DNA of 64,000 nucleotides from Saccharothrix ecbatanensis (GTDB lineage: Bacteria > Actinomycetota > Actinomycetes > Mycobacteriales > Pseudonocardiaceae), in assembly GCF_014205015.1 (NCBI RefSeq), contig NZ_JACHMO010000001.1:5642001-5706000 (forward strand), written 5' to 3'. The translations under genes were made by a program, and so were the position numbers. The notes beneath the pieces are model-generated. The model made no database searches, was not told the DNA's origin, and saw only the letters and a list, made by a program, of their open reading frames with translations. Below, piece after piece: positions 1 to 8,110 of the stretch; the first letter of the stretch is position 1; each line of letters opens with the position of its first letter.

Positions 1-1048
1 GCAGGTAGACCTCACCCTCGCCCGCGCCACCGAACGAGAAGATCACCCGTTGCAGCAACGCGGACACGCCGATCCCGCCGAACAAACCGATCACCGACGC
101 GGTCAGGCCCATCACCAGCGCCTCGGCGAGCACGCCGCGGAACACCTGGGCGCGGCTCGCGCCGACGCAGCGCATCAGGGCCAGCTCGCGGGTGCGCTGG
201 GCGACCAGGATGGTGAACGTGTTGTAGATGACCATGGCCGCGACGACGAGCGCGATCAGCGCGAACGCCAGCAGCAGCGTGGTGAACTCGCCGGCCTGGG
301 ACTCGACCCGGGCCAGCGCCTCCTTCGTCAGCTCCTCGCCGCTCTGGATCGTGAAACCCTTGTCGCCGATGGCTTTGCGGACGTTGTCCACGACCTGCTG
401 CTGGGTGAACCCGGCCGCGGCGGTGGCGACCACCTGGTACGGCGGGCGTTCCGGCTGCAACGCCTGGAACGCCTCAGGCGTGAGTCCGACGTGGTCGTAG
501 CCGGACAGCGACATCGTGTTCGTGCCCTGCTGGTACGTGCCGACGAGCGTGTACGTGTGCCGCGTGTCGTCCTTGCCGAGCAACACGACCGGCTGGCCGA
601 TGGTGAGCTTGGCGGTGGCGGCGGTGCGCTTGTCGACCGCGATCTCGTCGGCCGACGTCGGGTAACGCCCGTCCTTCAGGTCGAACTCGCGCAGCTTTTC
701 GTTGGAGGCGAGGGAAACGGCCCACGCGGGCTTGGCCTTGCCGTTGGACGTGAGCACCGGGACGGGCTGGGCGTCACGCGCGTCGGCGCCCGCCACTCCC
801 GGCGCCTGCCGGATCGCCGCCAGCGTTTCGGGGCCGATACCGTCCACACCGGACGATTCGCCGGACGCGGTGACCGCGACGTCGACGTTCCTCGTGCCCT
901 TGGCGAGTTCGTCCTGCAGGCTCGCGTTCATGGCGTCGCCCAGGACGAGCGTGCCGGTCACGAAGGCGACGCCGAGGGCGATCGCCACCGAGGACAGCAC
1001 GAGCCGCGCGGTGCGGGCACGGAGACCCGCGATGATCGTGCGCAGCAT
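1..1048 (-). CDS. FtsX/MacB-type ABC transporter permease, 3' part missing
   Basis: Membrane subunit of a MacB/LolC-like ABC exporter; only the first 349 residues are in the window and the gene runs off the left edge. The start is the ATG at 1048. A first TM helix lies at about residues 14-35, followed by a large extracytoplasmic (MacB periplasmic-core-like) domain to about residue 270 and a second TM helix (LLLAFALIALVVAAMVIYN). The conserved FtsX cytoplasmic segment ELALMRCVGASRAQVF follows, then the next TM helix at the edge. It starts 4 bp after the stop of the ATPase gene, so the two are co-transcribed. Substrate unknown; the family exports peptides or lipids, or acts in envelope stress and resistance. 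Confidence 0.93.
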   Translation of the reverse strand, partial: MLRTIIAGLRARTARLVLSSVAIALGVAFVTGTLVLGDAMNASLQDELAKGTRNVDVAVTASGESSGVDGIGPETLAAIRQAPGVAGADARDAQPVPVLTSNGKAKPAWAVSLASNEKLREFDLKDGRYPTSADEIAVDKRTAATAKLTIGQPVVLLGKDDTRHTYTLVGTYQQGTNTMSLSGYDHVGLTPEAFQALQPERPPYQVVATAAAGFTQQQVVDNVRKAIGDKGFTIQSGEELTKEALARVESQAGEFTTLLLAFALIALVVAAMVIYNTFTILVAQRTRELALMRCVGASRAQVFRGVLAEALVMGLTASVIGLFGGIGVSALLQRVIFSFGGAGEGEVYL

Positions 1049-1052
1049 CAGG

Positions 1053-1805
1053 TCACGCCCCCAGGTGCTTGAGCGCGGACAGCACGGAGTCGGTGGTCGG
1101 GCTGTCGATCTCGCCGGCCGGGCGGCCGTCGGCGAGCAGCACCACGCGGTCGGCGTAGGAGGCGGCCACGGGGTCGTGCGTCACCATGATCACCGTCTGG
1201 CCGAGCTTGCGCACCGACATGCGCAGGAAGTCCAGCACCTCGGCGCCGGAGCGTGAGTCGAGGTTGCCGGTGGGCTCGTCGGCGAACACCACGTCCGGGC
1301 GTGCGACGAGGGCGCGGGCGCAGGCCACGCGCTGCTGCTGGCCGCCGGAGAGCTCGCTGGGCTTGTGCTTGAGGCGGTCGCGCAGGCCGAGCACGTCCAC
1401 GATCGTGTCGAACCACTCGCGGTCGGGCTTGCGGCCGGCGAGTTCGAGGCCGAGCAGGATGTTCGCCTCGGCGGAGAGGGTGGGCAGGAGGTTGAACGCC
1501 TGGAAGACGAACCCGACCCGGTCGCGGCGGAGCTTGGTCAGCTCCTTGTCGCCGAGGGTGGTGATCTCGGTGCCGCCGACGTGCACCTTGCCGCCGTCGA
1601 CGTTGTCCAGCCCGGCGAGGCAGTGCATCAGCGTGGACTTGCCGGACCCGGACGGGCCCATGATGGCCGTGAACCGGCCCGCCGAGAAGGCGACGCTGAC
1701 CCCGTCCAGCGCCCGGACGGCGGTGTCGCCCTTGCCGTACACCTTCACCAGGTTCTCGGCGGCTACAGCGGTGCGGGTCCCGACGTCGGACACCAGTGCG
1801 GACAT
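1053..1805 (-). CDS. ABC transporter ATP-binding protein (MacB/LolD family)
   Basis: ATPase subunit of the exporter whose permease follows 4 bp downstream. 250 residues, the usual size of this family. Walker A GPSGSGKST at residues 50-58, Q-loop in FVFQAFNLLPTLSAEANI, signature LSGGQQQRVA, Walker B VVFADEPTGNLDS, and H-loop VTHDP are all intact, so it should hydrolyse ATP. The ATG at 1805 has AGGGAGC just before it. The upstream 20 bp hold an imperfect inverted repeat (AGCTTCCC/GGGAAAGCT, about 1821-1843) that could be an operator. Substrate cannot be read from the sequence. Confidence 0.95.
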   Translation of the reverse strand: MSALVSDVGTRTAVAAENLVKVYGKGDTAVRALDGVSVAFSAGRFTAIMGPSGSGKSTLMHCLAGLDNVDGGKVHVGGTEITTLGDKELTKLRRDRVGFVFQAFNLLPTLSAEANILLGLELAGRKPDREWFDTIVDVLGLRDRLKHKPSELSGGQQQRVACARALVARPDVVFADEPTGNLDSRSGAEVLDFLRMSVRKLGQTVIMVTHDPVAASYADRVVLLADGRPAGEIDSPTTDSVLSALKHLGA

Positions 1806-1937
1806 GCTCCCTCATTCCCTAGCTTCCCTGACTTGGGGAAAGCTAAGCCCCGTCCGCGTCCCCGGTCGTCACGCCAACGGCGGAACCGCGCGTCAACCGC
1901 CGGTATGACACCCCTAGTCCCCCGGTCTGACCTTGCA

Positions 1938-2177
1938 CGCGAGTCGAACCCCCAGCGCCCGCGTGTCGAACCCCCAGACCCCGTGAGTCCTACGTTCGCG
2001 TCGCGTGAGTCCTACGTTCAGGACCCCTGAATTCAACGCTCAGAACACGGGTCGGCCGGCCCGAGCCGTCCTGAGCGTTGAATTCGGGGTACGCGAACGT
2101 AGGACTCACGGGTCCTGAACGTAGGACTCACGGGATCTGGAAGTTCGACACGCGGGACCTGGGGGTTCGACTCGCGC
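1938..2177. repeat. Modular palindromic intergenic element, copy 1 (full-length)
   Basis: A 240-bp inverted arrangement of short units. Left arm: GAGTCGAACCCCCAG, GTGTCGAACCCCCAG, two copies of GTGAGTCCTACGTTC, then GAATTCAACGCTCAG. After a GC-rich loop the same five units return in reverse order and complement. The right end lies about 11 bp after the stop codon of the LuxR-type gene (2189-2191). It fills most of the 1806-2188 gap between that gene and the ABC operon. Related copies are at 11321, 55472 and 62342. I do not recognise it as a described repeat family. Confidence 0.85.
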
Positions 2178-2188
2178 GGAAGGTGGGG

Positions 2189-5167
2189 TTAGTCGGGGTG
2201 GTCCAGGAGGCCGCGGTCGAAGGCGTTGGCGACGGCTTCGGCGCGGCGGCTGGCGCCCAGTTTGGACATGATCCGGCTCAAGTGGACGCTGACGGTCTTC
2301 TCCGAGATGTACAGCTCCTCGCCCACCTGACGGTTGGTGCGGCCTTGGGCGACCAACTCCAGCACCGAACGTTCACGCGGCGTGAACGGGTCGACGCGGT
2401 CACGTGGCCCCACGTCACGCAAAGCGACCCGCGCCCGCCGCGCCACCAGGTCCAACGCCTCACGCAACGGCGCCGCGCCCAGCTCGTCCGCCACCGCACT
2501 GGCCGGCCGCAACTGCGCCGCCGCCTCGTCCCGCCGGTCCGCCGCCAGCAACGCCTCCGCCAACCGCCACCGGCACACGGCCTGCTCGAACACCGACCCG
2601 TAGCCGAACCCGTCCACCGCACGCCGCCACAGCTCCACGTCACCGGCGCCGGTCAACCGCGACTCCTCAGCCGCCGCCCGCGCCAGCCACGCAACCCCCT
2701 CCGGCCCCAACACCCCCGTGCGCGGCACACCCATCTCCGCCGTCGTACACGCGTAAGCGGCCATCTCCCGACCGGCCCGCACGGCTTCCGCCTCACCCGC
2801 CGTATCCCGCCGACGACGTGCCCGCGCGGCCAGCTCCACGTACCCCGCCACGCCCAACGCCGCCAGCCGGATACCGGCGAGCATCCACTCGCCCTCCCGA
2901 CGCGACCAGCTGATCGCGTCCGCGACCCGGTCCACCGCCAGCTCCGGCTGCCCCCGCCACAACGCCAGCTCCGCGCCCGTGCCACCGGTGATCAACGCGA
3001 TCTGCAAGTCACGGTGCCAGTCCGCGCGCAGCTCCCGGATCATCCGCTCGGCCTGCTCGAACTCGCCCCGGCTCACCGCCACGTGCGTCCCCGCCGCCGC
3101 CAACCGCGCCGACACCGTGCTCGACACCCGCAGGCCGGGCGGCTCGGCAGCCGTCGCCGCGCCCTCCCACTCACCCCGGTAATACCTGGTCAGCACCTGG
3201 AGGATGCGCAGCTCCAAGCCGAACGAACTCCACGTCAGCCCGGTCGCCTTCGCCCGCACCACGCCCTCGTCGAACACCCGACCGGCCTCGTCCAGCTCAC
3301 CGAGGTCGTAGTGGTGCACGCCGAGGAAGTACCGGGCGCGCAACTCGGTGCTGACCGCCTTCGCCTCCATCGCGCACGCCACCGAAGCCAGCAGGTGCTC
3401 ACGCGCCCGCGGCACCTCGCCCTCGGGCTCGTCCAGCAGCCCCAACGTGGTCAACGCGTCCGCCACCGCCGACTCCGCACCCGACACACGCCCGTCCGCC
3501 ACGGCCATCTCGGCGCGTTCACGGGCCTCGACGTACTTGCGGTCGTGCCGCAACGCCGCCGCCCACACCGCCAGCACCCACGCGCGGGCCGGGCTCGCGG
3601 ACCGGTCCCGGACCAGCCGCCACGCCTCCTCCACCGCGTGGTACTTCTCGTCGTCCGTGCCGTCGAGCACCTGCAACGCCTGCGCGAAACGCCGCCACAT
3701 CACGGCCGCGCCCTCGGGATCCGACTCGTCCACCACGGTCGTGCCGGTCCGGGCGAACGCGATGGCCCGCTCCGGCTGACCGGCCGTCCCCGCCGCCCAC
3801 GACGCGCTCCGCAGCAGCTCCAGCTCGGTCAGCCCGGACGGCCGGTCACCGACGGGCACCGCTGGCCACAGCTTCAACGCCTGCTCCAGGTGCCGCAGCG
3901 ACTCGGCGGGCGCGCCGGCGGCCTGAGCCTCGTTCGACGCGTCCACCGACGCACGCAGCGCACGGGCCAGGTCGTGCGATTCCAGGCTGTGGTGGGCCAG
4001 CGCGGCGGCGGCGCCCCTGCCACCCGACGAGGCGAGCCGGTCGGCGTACGCGGAGTGCATCCGCGCGCGTTCTCCGGGCAGCAGGTCGAGGTAGACGGTC
4101 TCGCGCAGCAACGCGTGCCGGAACGTGTACACCTCGTCGTCGTTGATCAGCAGCACGTGGTGTTGCACCGCCTCACGCAGCGCCCCGTCCAGCACCACGT
4201 CGTCCATGCCGGCCACGTCACGCAGCAGGTCGTGCCGCACCGAACGGCCGCCGACCGACGCGACCCGCACCACGCGCTGGGCGTCCGGGGACAGGCGTTC
4301 GATCCGGGCCAGCAGCACCTCGGCGAGCGTCCACGGCACGCGGCCGTCACTGCAGCTGGCGACCGCGATCAGCTCTTCGGCGAAGAACGGGTTGCCGTCC
4401 GAGCGCTCGGCGACCTCCAGCAGCACGTCGTCGGGCAGGTCGTCGGCCAGCGCGGCGACGAACGACCGGGCGTCGATCGCGCTCAACGGGGCCAGGTCGA
4501 GCCGTTGCACGGCGGGCAGCCGGACCAGCTCGTTGAGCAGGGGACGCAGCGGGTGGCTCCGGTGCAGGTCGTCGGAGCGGTAGGTGCCGATGATCAGCAG
4601 TCGCTGCGAGCGCAGCCGGGAAAGCAGGAAGGAGAGCAGGTAACGGGTGGAGGCGTCGGCCCAGTGCAGGTCCTCCAGCACCAGCAGCACCGGCCGCCGC
4701 TCGGCCAGTTCGCACAGCAGCCCGTACACCGCGTCGAACAGCTGGAGCTGGCCGACGTCCTGCTCGGGACGGCGGCCGACCAGGTGCGACGGGAGGCCGG
4801 ACACGCCGGGGTTGACGTCGTGGCCGGGCGGCAGCGCCAGCTCCGGCAGCAGCAGGCCGAGGGCGGGCCGGGCGGCCACGTCGAGCAGACCGGCGGCCCG
4901 CACCTGCCCCAACGCCTCGGTGAAGGGTAGGTACGGGAGGCCGGTCTCGCCGATGTCCAGGCAGCGGCCGGTGAGCACGAGCGCGTCACCCGCCGCCGCG
5001 GTCAGTTCGTCCACCACCCGCGTCTTGCCGACGCCCGCGTCACCGGAGAGCAGGATCGCGCCCGCCGTGCCGCTTGCGGCTTCGTCGAGTGCGGCACGCA
5101 GCCTGGTCATCTCCCTGCTACGCGCCACCAACGGAATTCCGGAACCCAGGCGTGCCACACCAGGCAT
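2189..5167 (-). CDS. LAL-type LuxR family transcriptional regulator with AAA ATPase domain
   Basis: Large ATP-binding LuxR regulator (992 aa), typical of actinomycete pathway-specific activators. Walker A GDAGVGKT is at residues 42-49, with a Walker-B-like VLLVLEDLHWAD near residue 160. A long helical TPR-like middle follows. The last ~65 residues form the LuxR helix-turn-helix (FTPRERSVLELVAQGRTN, then a VSVHLSRIMSKLG recognition helix). Start ATG at 5167 has GAGGTG upstream. The 67-aa gene ends 11 bp before it, so the two are probably co-transcribed. Target genes are unknown; neighbours are an ABC exporter downstream and a chitinase upstream. The palindromic element begins right after its stop. 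Confidence 0.92.
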   Translation of the reverse strand: MPGVARLGSGIPLVARSREMTRLRAALDEAASGTAGAILLSGDAGVGKTRVVDELTAAAGDALVLTGRCLDIGETGLPYLPFTEALGQVRAAGLLDVAARPALGLLLPELALPPGHDVNPGVSGLPSHLVGRRPEQDVGQLQLFDAVYGLLCELAERRPVLLVLEDLHWADASTRYLLSFLLSRLRSQRLLIIGTYRSDDLHRSHPLRPLLNELVRLPAVQRLDLAPLSAIDARSFVAALADDLPDDVLLEVAERSDGNPFFAEELIAVASCSDGRVPWTLAEVLLARIERLSPDAQRVVRVASVGGRSVRHDLLRDVAGMDDVVLDGALREAVQHHVLLINDDEVYTFRHALLRETVYLDLLPGERARMHSAYADRLASSGGRGAAAALAHHSLESHDLARALRASVDASNEAQAAGAPAESLRHLEQALKLWPAVPVGDRPSGLTELELLRSASWAAGTAGQPERAIAFARTGTTVVDESDPEGAAVMWRRFAQALQVLDGTDDEKYHAVEEAWRLVRDRSASPARAWVLAVWAAALRHDRKYVEARERAEMAVADGRVSGAESAVADALTTLGLLDEPEGEVPRAREHLLASVACAMEAKAVSTELRARYFLGVHHYDLGELDEAGRVFDEGVVRAKATGLTWSSFGLELRILQVLTRYYRGEWEGAATAAEPPGLRVSSTVSARLAAAGTHVAVSRGEFEQAERMIRELRADWHRDLQIALITGGTGAELALWRGQPELAVDRVADAISWSRREGEWMLAGIRLAALGVAGYVELAARARRRRDTAGEAEAVRAGREMAAYACTTAEMGVPRTGVLGPEGVAWLARAAAEESRLTGAGDVELWRRAVDGFGYGSVFEQAVCRWRLAEALLAADRRDEAAAQLRPASAVADELGAAPLREALDLVARRARVALRDVGPRDRVDPFTPRERSVLELVAQGRTNRQVGEELYISEKTVSVHLSRIMSKLGASRRAEAVANAFDRGLLDHPD

Positions 5168-5178
5168 GCTGTCACACC

Positions 5179-5382
5179 TCAGGCGGCGTCGCGGTGGCCG
5201 TTGTCGCGGTGGCCGTTCGGCTCCCCCTGCAGATCAGGGCCGGGACGGTGACCCAGCCGCCGCCACCAGGACGGCCTGGCCGGCAGCGACTGCCTGCTGA
5301 CCCGGTAGTGCGCGGCGTCGCGGCGCAGCGAGGCCTGCCGGTAGTCGATCTCCGCCTGGAGGCCCTCGGTCGTCCAGTCCAT
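5179..5382 (-). CDS. Small hypothetical protein (67 aa)
   Basis: I do not recognise a named family. 67 residues, starting MDWTTEGLQAEIDYRQASLR, with an amphipathic helical N-terminal half (probable short coiled coil) and an Arg/Trp/Pro-rich, then His-rich tail. The start at 5382 is supported by GAGGAG seven bases upstream. It is followed 11 bp later by the LAL-type regulator, suggesting an operon. Small proteins of this kind with the Y-R-x2-L-R pattern occur in actinomycetes, but no function follows from the sequence. Confidence 0.7.
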   Translation of the reverse strand: MDWTTEGLQAEIDYRQASLRRDAAHYRVSRQSLPARPSWWRRLGHRPGPDLQGEPNGHRDNGHRDAA

Positions 5383-5481
5383 GACTTGCTCCTCGTGTCG
5401 TCCTGCTTCTCTGATGACACGAAGATTCGTCCTGAGGGACCGGCGCGGGCATCCGTCGTTCACGTGGGTTAGCGCGTTGGT

Positions 5482-5525
5482 CCCCTTACCCGCCGCCGTA
5501 AGGGGCAGCAGACGGCGGGTAAGGG
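5482..5525. terminator. Strong hairpin with alternative pairings downstream of the chitinase gene
   Basis: CCCTTACCCGCCG (5483-5495) pairs perfectly with CGGCGGGTAAGGG (5513-5525). The same left segment can instead pair as CCCCTTAC (5482-5489) with GTAAGGGG (5498-5505). The two stems exclude each other. It lies about 37 bp past the chitinase stop, so a terminator is the simplest reading. Confidence 0.7.
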
Positions 5526-5561
5526 ATGCCTCAGGTGTGCGTCAGCGCACTTCAGAGACCC

Positions 5562-7883
5562 TCAGCAGGCCCCGAGGTCCCGCCAGACGCCCCACTCGCC
5601 GGTCGTGCCGGGCTCCTCGCCCTGCGTCCACCACTTGGCCTGCCAGCGCTTGGCGCCGTGGGAGACCTCGTTGCCTCCGTTGTAGACCTTGGCGCGGTCC
5701 CACGCGGGCACGGTGCAGCTCGGCTGGCTGGTCGTAGTAGTTGTAGGAGTGGTCGTGGTCGGATCCGTGCCGCCGCCACCGCGCGGGTGGTCGGAGGCGA
5801 TGGCGTAGGACTGGCCGCCGAAGGTGAGCTTGAAGTTCGACGGTGACGCGATCGGCAGCTGGTAGCTCAGCGCCACGTCCACCGACGCGCCGGGCGCAAG
5901 CGCTTGCCACGTCGGCAGCGTGAGCTCGACGTGCTGGAAGTCGCCCTTCAGCCCGCCGACGTTGCCGCCCGAGTGGCCCTTGGCGGTGACCTTGAGCCCG
6001 AACCCGGACTGGTCGGACATGCTGCCCGGCGCGCTCGTGCCGTAGTCGAACTCGATCTTCGTGCCGCCCGGCAGGGTGGTGGTCGAGTTGTTGGTGATCT
6101 TCAGCTTCGGCGTGATCGGGTAGTTGCTGTCGCCGAGCGCGAACCCGGAGACGGTGGCGCTGACGTCCAGCACCCGGGTCGGCGTCGTCCCGGCGGCCTT
6201 GCGCGCACCGTACGGGGCCGCGCCGCGCAGGCCGTCGTTGATCTTGGTGAGCAGGGTGTCGCCGACGGTGTACTGGCCCTTGGCGGCGTCGAAGCGGTAG
6301 TCGCCGGCCAGCTCCCAGATCATGATGCCGCCGATGCCCTTGTCCGCCACGTACTTCGCCTTGGCCGCGATGGACTGCTCGTCCTCAGTGGACAGGAACA
6401 CCTTCTTGTCCGCGTTCCACAGCCACGGCGAGGTGAGCGTGCTGTCGTAGAAGCGGTTGTACGCGCCGGTGACGCGGTCGGTCGGGTCGTTCGCCGGGTC
6501 CAGGCCGTGCTGCGCCAGGTAGTCCGGCGTGATCTCGTTCTCCAGGTTCTTGGCGTGCCACATGGGGTTCACGCCGGACGGGACTTCCGCGCCACCGGCG
6601 GTGGAGTCGTGCCACAGGTTGTCGATGCCGACCGCGCCGTTGCCGCACGGGGTGGTCGAGCCGACGGTCGAGCCGGTGCCGGCGGGGCACTTCGTCTGGT
6701 CGGGCAGCGCGGCCCGGCCCCACAGCCCGTTCGTGCCGCCGGTGACGCCCTGCCAGCCGCGGCTGTAGAACGGCACGCCGATGTTGATCCGGCCGGCCTG
6801 CATCGCGCCGCGGTAGTAGTGGTACGCCCAGTCGGTGTTCAGGTACCCCATGCCCTCGTACTGCGGCGCGGTGTAGACGCCGCCGGCGGCCAGTTCGCCG
6901 TCCTTGCCGTCGTCGTAGAGCGCGGCGTTCGGGCCGACGAAGTGGTTCCACGAGCCGTGCAGGTCGTAGCTCATCACGTTCAGGTAGTCGAGGTAGCGGG
7001 TGACCTGGTAGGCCTCCTGGCCGCGCAGCAACCAGCCCGAGGCGGGCACGGCGGCGGTGAGCAGGTAGTGCTTGCCGTCCTGCTGCGAGGCGCGGTCCAG
7101 CTTCTCCCGCAGCGTCTTCATGATCTTCTCGTAGCCGGCCCACAGCGTGCCGCGGTTGGCGTTGGAGATCCAGAAGTCGTCCGGGTTGCCCGCGTGGTTG
7201 TTCGACGTGGCGTACTCGTAATCGATGTCCACGCCGTTGAAGCCGTAGGTGCGGATGAACTGCACCGCGGAGTCGGCGAACGCGTCCACAGTGGACTGCG
7301 GCTGCGCGCCGAGCTTGTAGAACCCGCCGGACGCGTTGCGCGAGCCGTCCGCGTTGAGGAAGCCGCCGGTCTCCGCCCAGCCGCCGACCGAGATCAGCGT
7401 CTTAACGTCCGGGTACTGCTTCTTGTACTTGTTGAGCAGGTTGAAGTGGCCCTTGTACGGCAGGGACGGGTCGAGCTCGACGCCCGGCCACGTCATGCCG
7501 GTGGACGCGTTGTCCGGGCCGTCGGGGCCGACCGAGACCCGGTTCTGCGCGTCGAGGTGCGCGAACGCGTAGTTGAGGTGGGTGACCTTGGTCCACGGGA
7601 TGTCGGACGCCAGGTAGGCGGGCGAGCCGTTGCGGCCCGTGCGCCAGCTGGTGAAGTAGCCGATCACGCGGCGGGAGTGGGCGGCGCCCATCGACTCCCG
7701 GCCTTCGGTGTCGTAGACGGAGCAGTACGGCACGGCGACGCCGGGCGTCTGGTAGAGGCCGTCCGGTCGACACTCCTCGCCGGCGGCGGCACTGGACGTG
7801 GACGGGGACACGACGGCGACTACGAGGCCGGCCACCGTGGCGAGCAACGCCATCAACGGCAACAACCTGGATCTTTGGGACAC
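5562..7883 (-). CDS. Secreted modular GH18 chitinase
   Basis: Hydrolyses chitin outside the cell. Sec signal peptide of about 30 residues (RSRLLPLMALLATVAGLVVA, ending in Ala-rich SSAAA). Then a GH18 barrel with the catalytic motif NGVDIDYEYA (Glu as proton donor; the first Asp of the usual DxxDxDxE is Asn). Next comes a beta-rich chitinase C-type domain (about residues 570-700), a Thr-rich linker, and a C-terminal CBM5/12-like chitin-binding module (CTVPAWDRAKVYNGG to the end). I place the start at the GTG at 7883 because AGGAGGAG sits six bases upstream; an in-frame GTG at 7901 would lie before that ribosome site. Upstream are two dre-like operators, so induction by N-acetylglucosamine signals through a DasR-type repressor is likely. 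Confidence 0.95.
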   Translation of the reverse strand: MSQRSRLLPLMALLATVAGLVVAVVSPSTSSAAAGEECRPDGLYQTPGVAVPYCSVYDTEGRESMGAAHSRRVIGYFTSWRTGRNGSPAYLASDIPWTKVTHLNYAFAHLDAQNRVSVGPDGPDNASTGMTWPGVELDPSLPYKGHFNLLNKYKKQYPDVKTLISVGGWAETGGFLNADGSRNASGGFYKLGAQPQSTVDAFADSAVQFIRTYGFNGVDIDYEYATSNNHAGNPDDFWISNANRGTLWAGYEKIMKTLREKLDRASQQDGKHYLLTAAVPASGWLLRGQEAYQVTRYLDYLNVMSYDLHGSWNHFVGPNAALYDDGKDGELAAGGVYTAPQYEGMGYLNTDWAYHYYRGAMQAGRINIGVPFYSRGWQGVTGGTNGLWGRAALPDQTKCPAGTGSTVGSTTPCGNGAVGIDNLWHDSTAGGAEVPSGVNPMWHAKNLENEITPDYLAQHGLDPANDPTDRVTGAYNRFYDSTLTSPWLWNADKKVFLSTEDEQSIAAKAKYVADKGIGGIMIWELAGDYRFDAAKGQYTVGDTLLTKINDGLRGAAPYGARKAAGTTPTRVLDVSATVSGFALGDSNYPITPKLKITNNSTTTLPGGTKIEFDYGTSAPGSMSDQSGFGLKVTAKGHSGGNVGGLKGDFQHVELTLPTWQALAPGASVDVALSYQLPIASPSNFKLTFGGQSYAIASDHPRGGGGTDPTTTTPTTTTTSQPSCTVPAWDRAKVYNGGNEVSHGAKRWQAKWWTQGEEPGTTGEWGVWRDLGAC

Positions 7884-7939
7884 GACCGACTCCTCCTGCA
7901 CGAGGCGGCGGCCACGACGCAGCTGAACGAAACGTAAAT

Positions 7940-7973
7940 AGGTCTAGACCTCAATGTCAATAGGTCCAGACCA
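7940..7973. promoter_or_regulatory. Two dre-like (DasR-type) operators upstream of the chitinase
   Basis: AGGTCTAGACCT (7940-7951, perfect palindrome) and AGGTCCAGACCA (7962-7973) are spaced 22 bp apart, two helical turns. They match the known streptomycete dre core TGGTCTAGACCA, bound by the GntR-family regulator DasR at chitinase promoters. No dasR gene is in the window, so the regulator is inferred. Confidence 0.8.
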
Positions 7974-8010
7974 CTCGACCGATCAGGGAGATCGGGCTTC
8001 ACCCGCGGGA

Positions 8011-8110
8011 TGTCGGACTGCGGGGTGTGAGACGGGGGTGTGAGACGGCGGGGTGTCAGACGGCGGGGTGTCAGACGGCGGGGTGTCAGACGGCGGGGTG
8101 TCAGACGGCG
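8011..8110. repeat. 15-bp tandem repeat including the stop codon of the SARP-like gene
   Basis: The unit TCAGACGGCGGGGTG occurs perfectly at 8056, 8071 and 8086, with degenerate copies at about 8011-8055 and a last partial copy starting at 8101. The TCA of that last copy is the stop codon (TGA on the minus strand) of the AfsR-like gene. The final codons of that gene resemble the unit too. Confidence 0.9.

Noticed and set aside
1938..2177. Insertion sequence end
   Set aside because: No transposase in or near any copy and no target-site duplications that I could see; kept as a repeat element only.
2078..4930. A 950-residue frame antisense to the LAL regulator
   Set aside because: Low-complexity Arg/Pro/His product lying opposite a well-supported gene.
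5904..7937. A 677-residue frame antisense to the chitinase
   Set aside because: Arg/Val/Gly-rich shadow with no motif and spanning the dre sites and promoter.
8041..8110. CRISPR array
   Set aside because: Units are contiguous with no spacers; also true of the 26- and 57-bp repeats.
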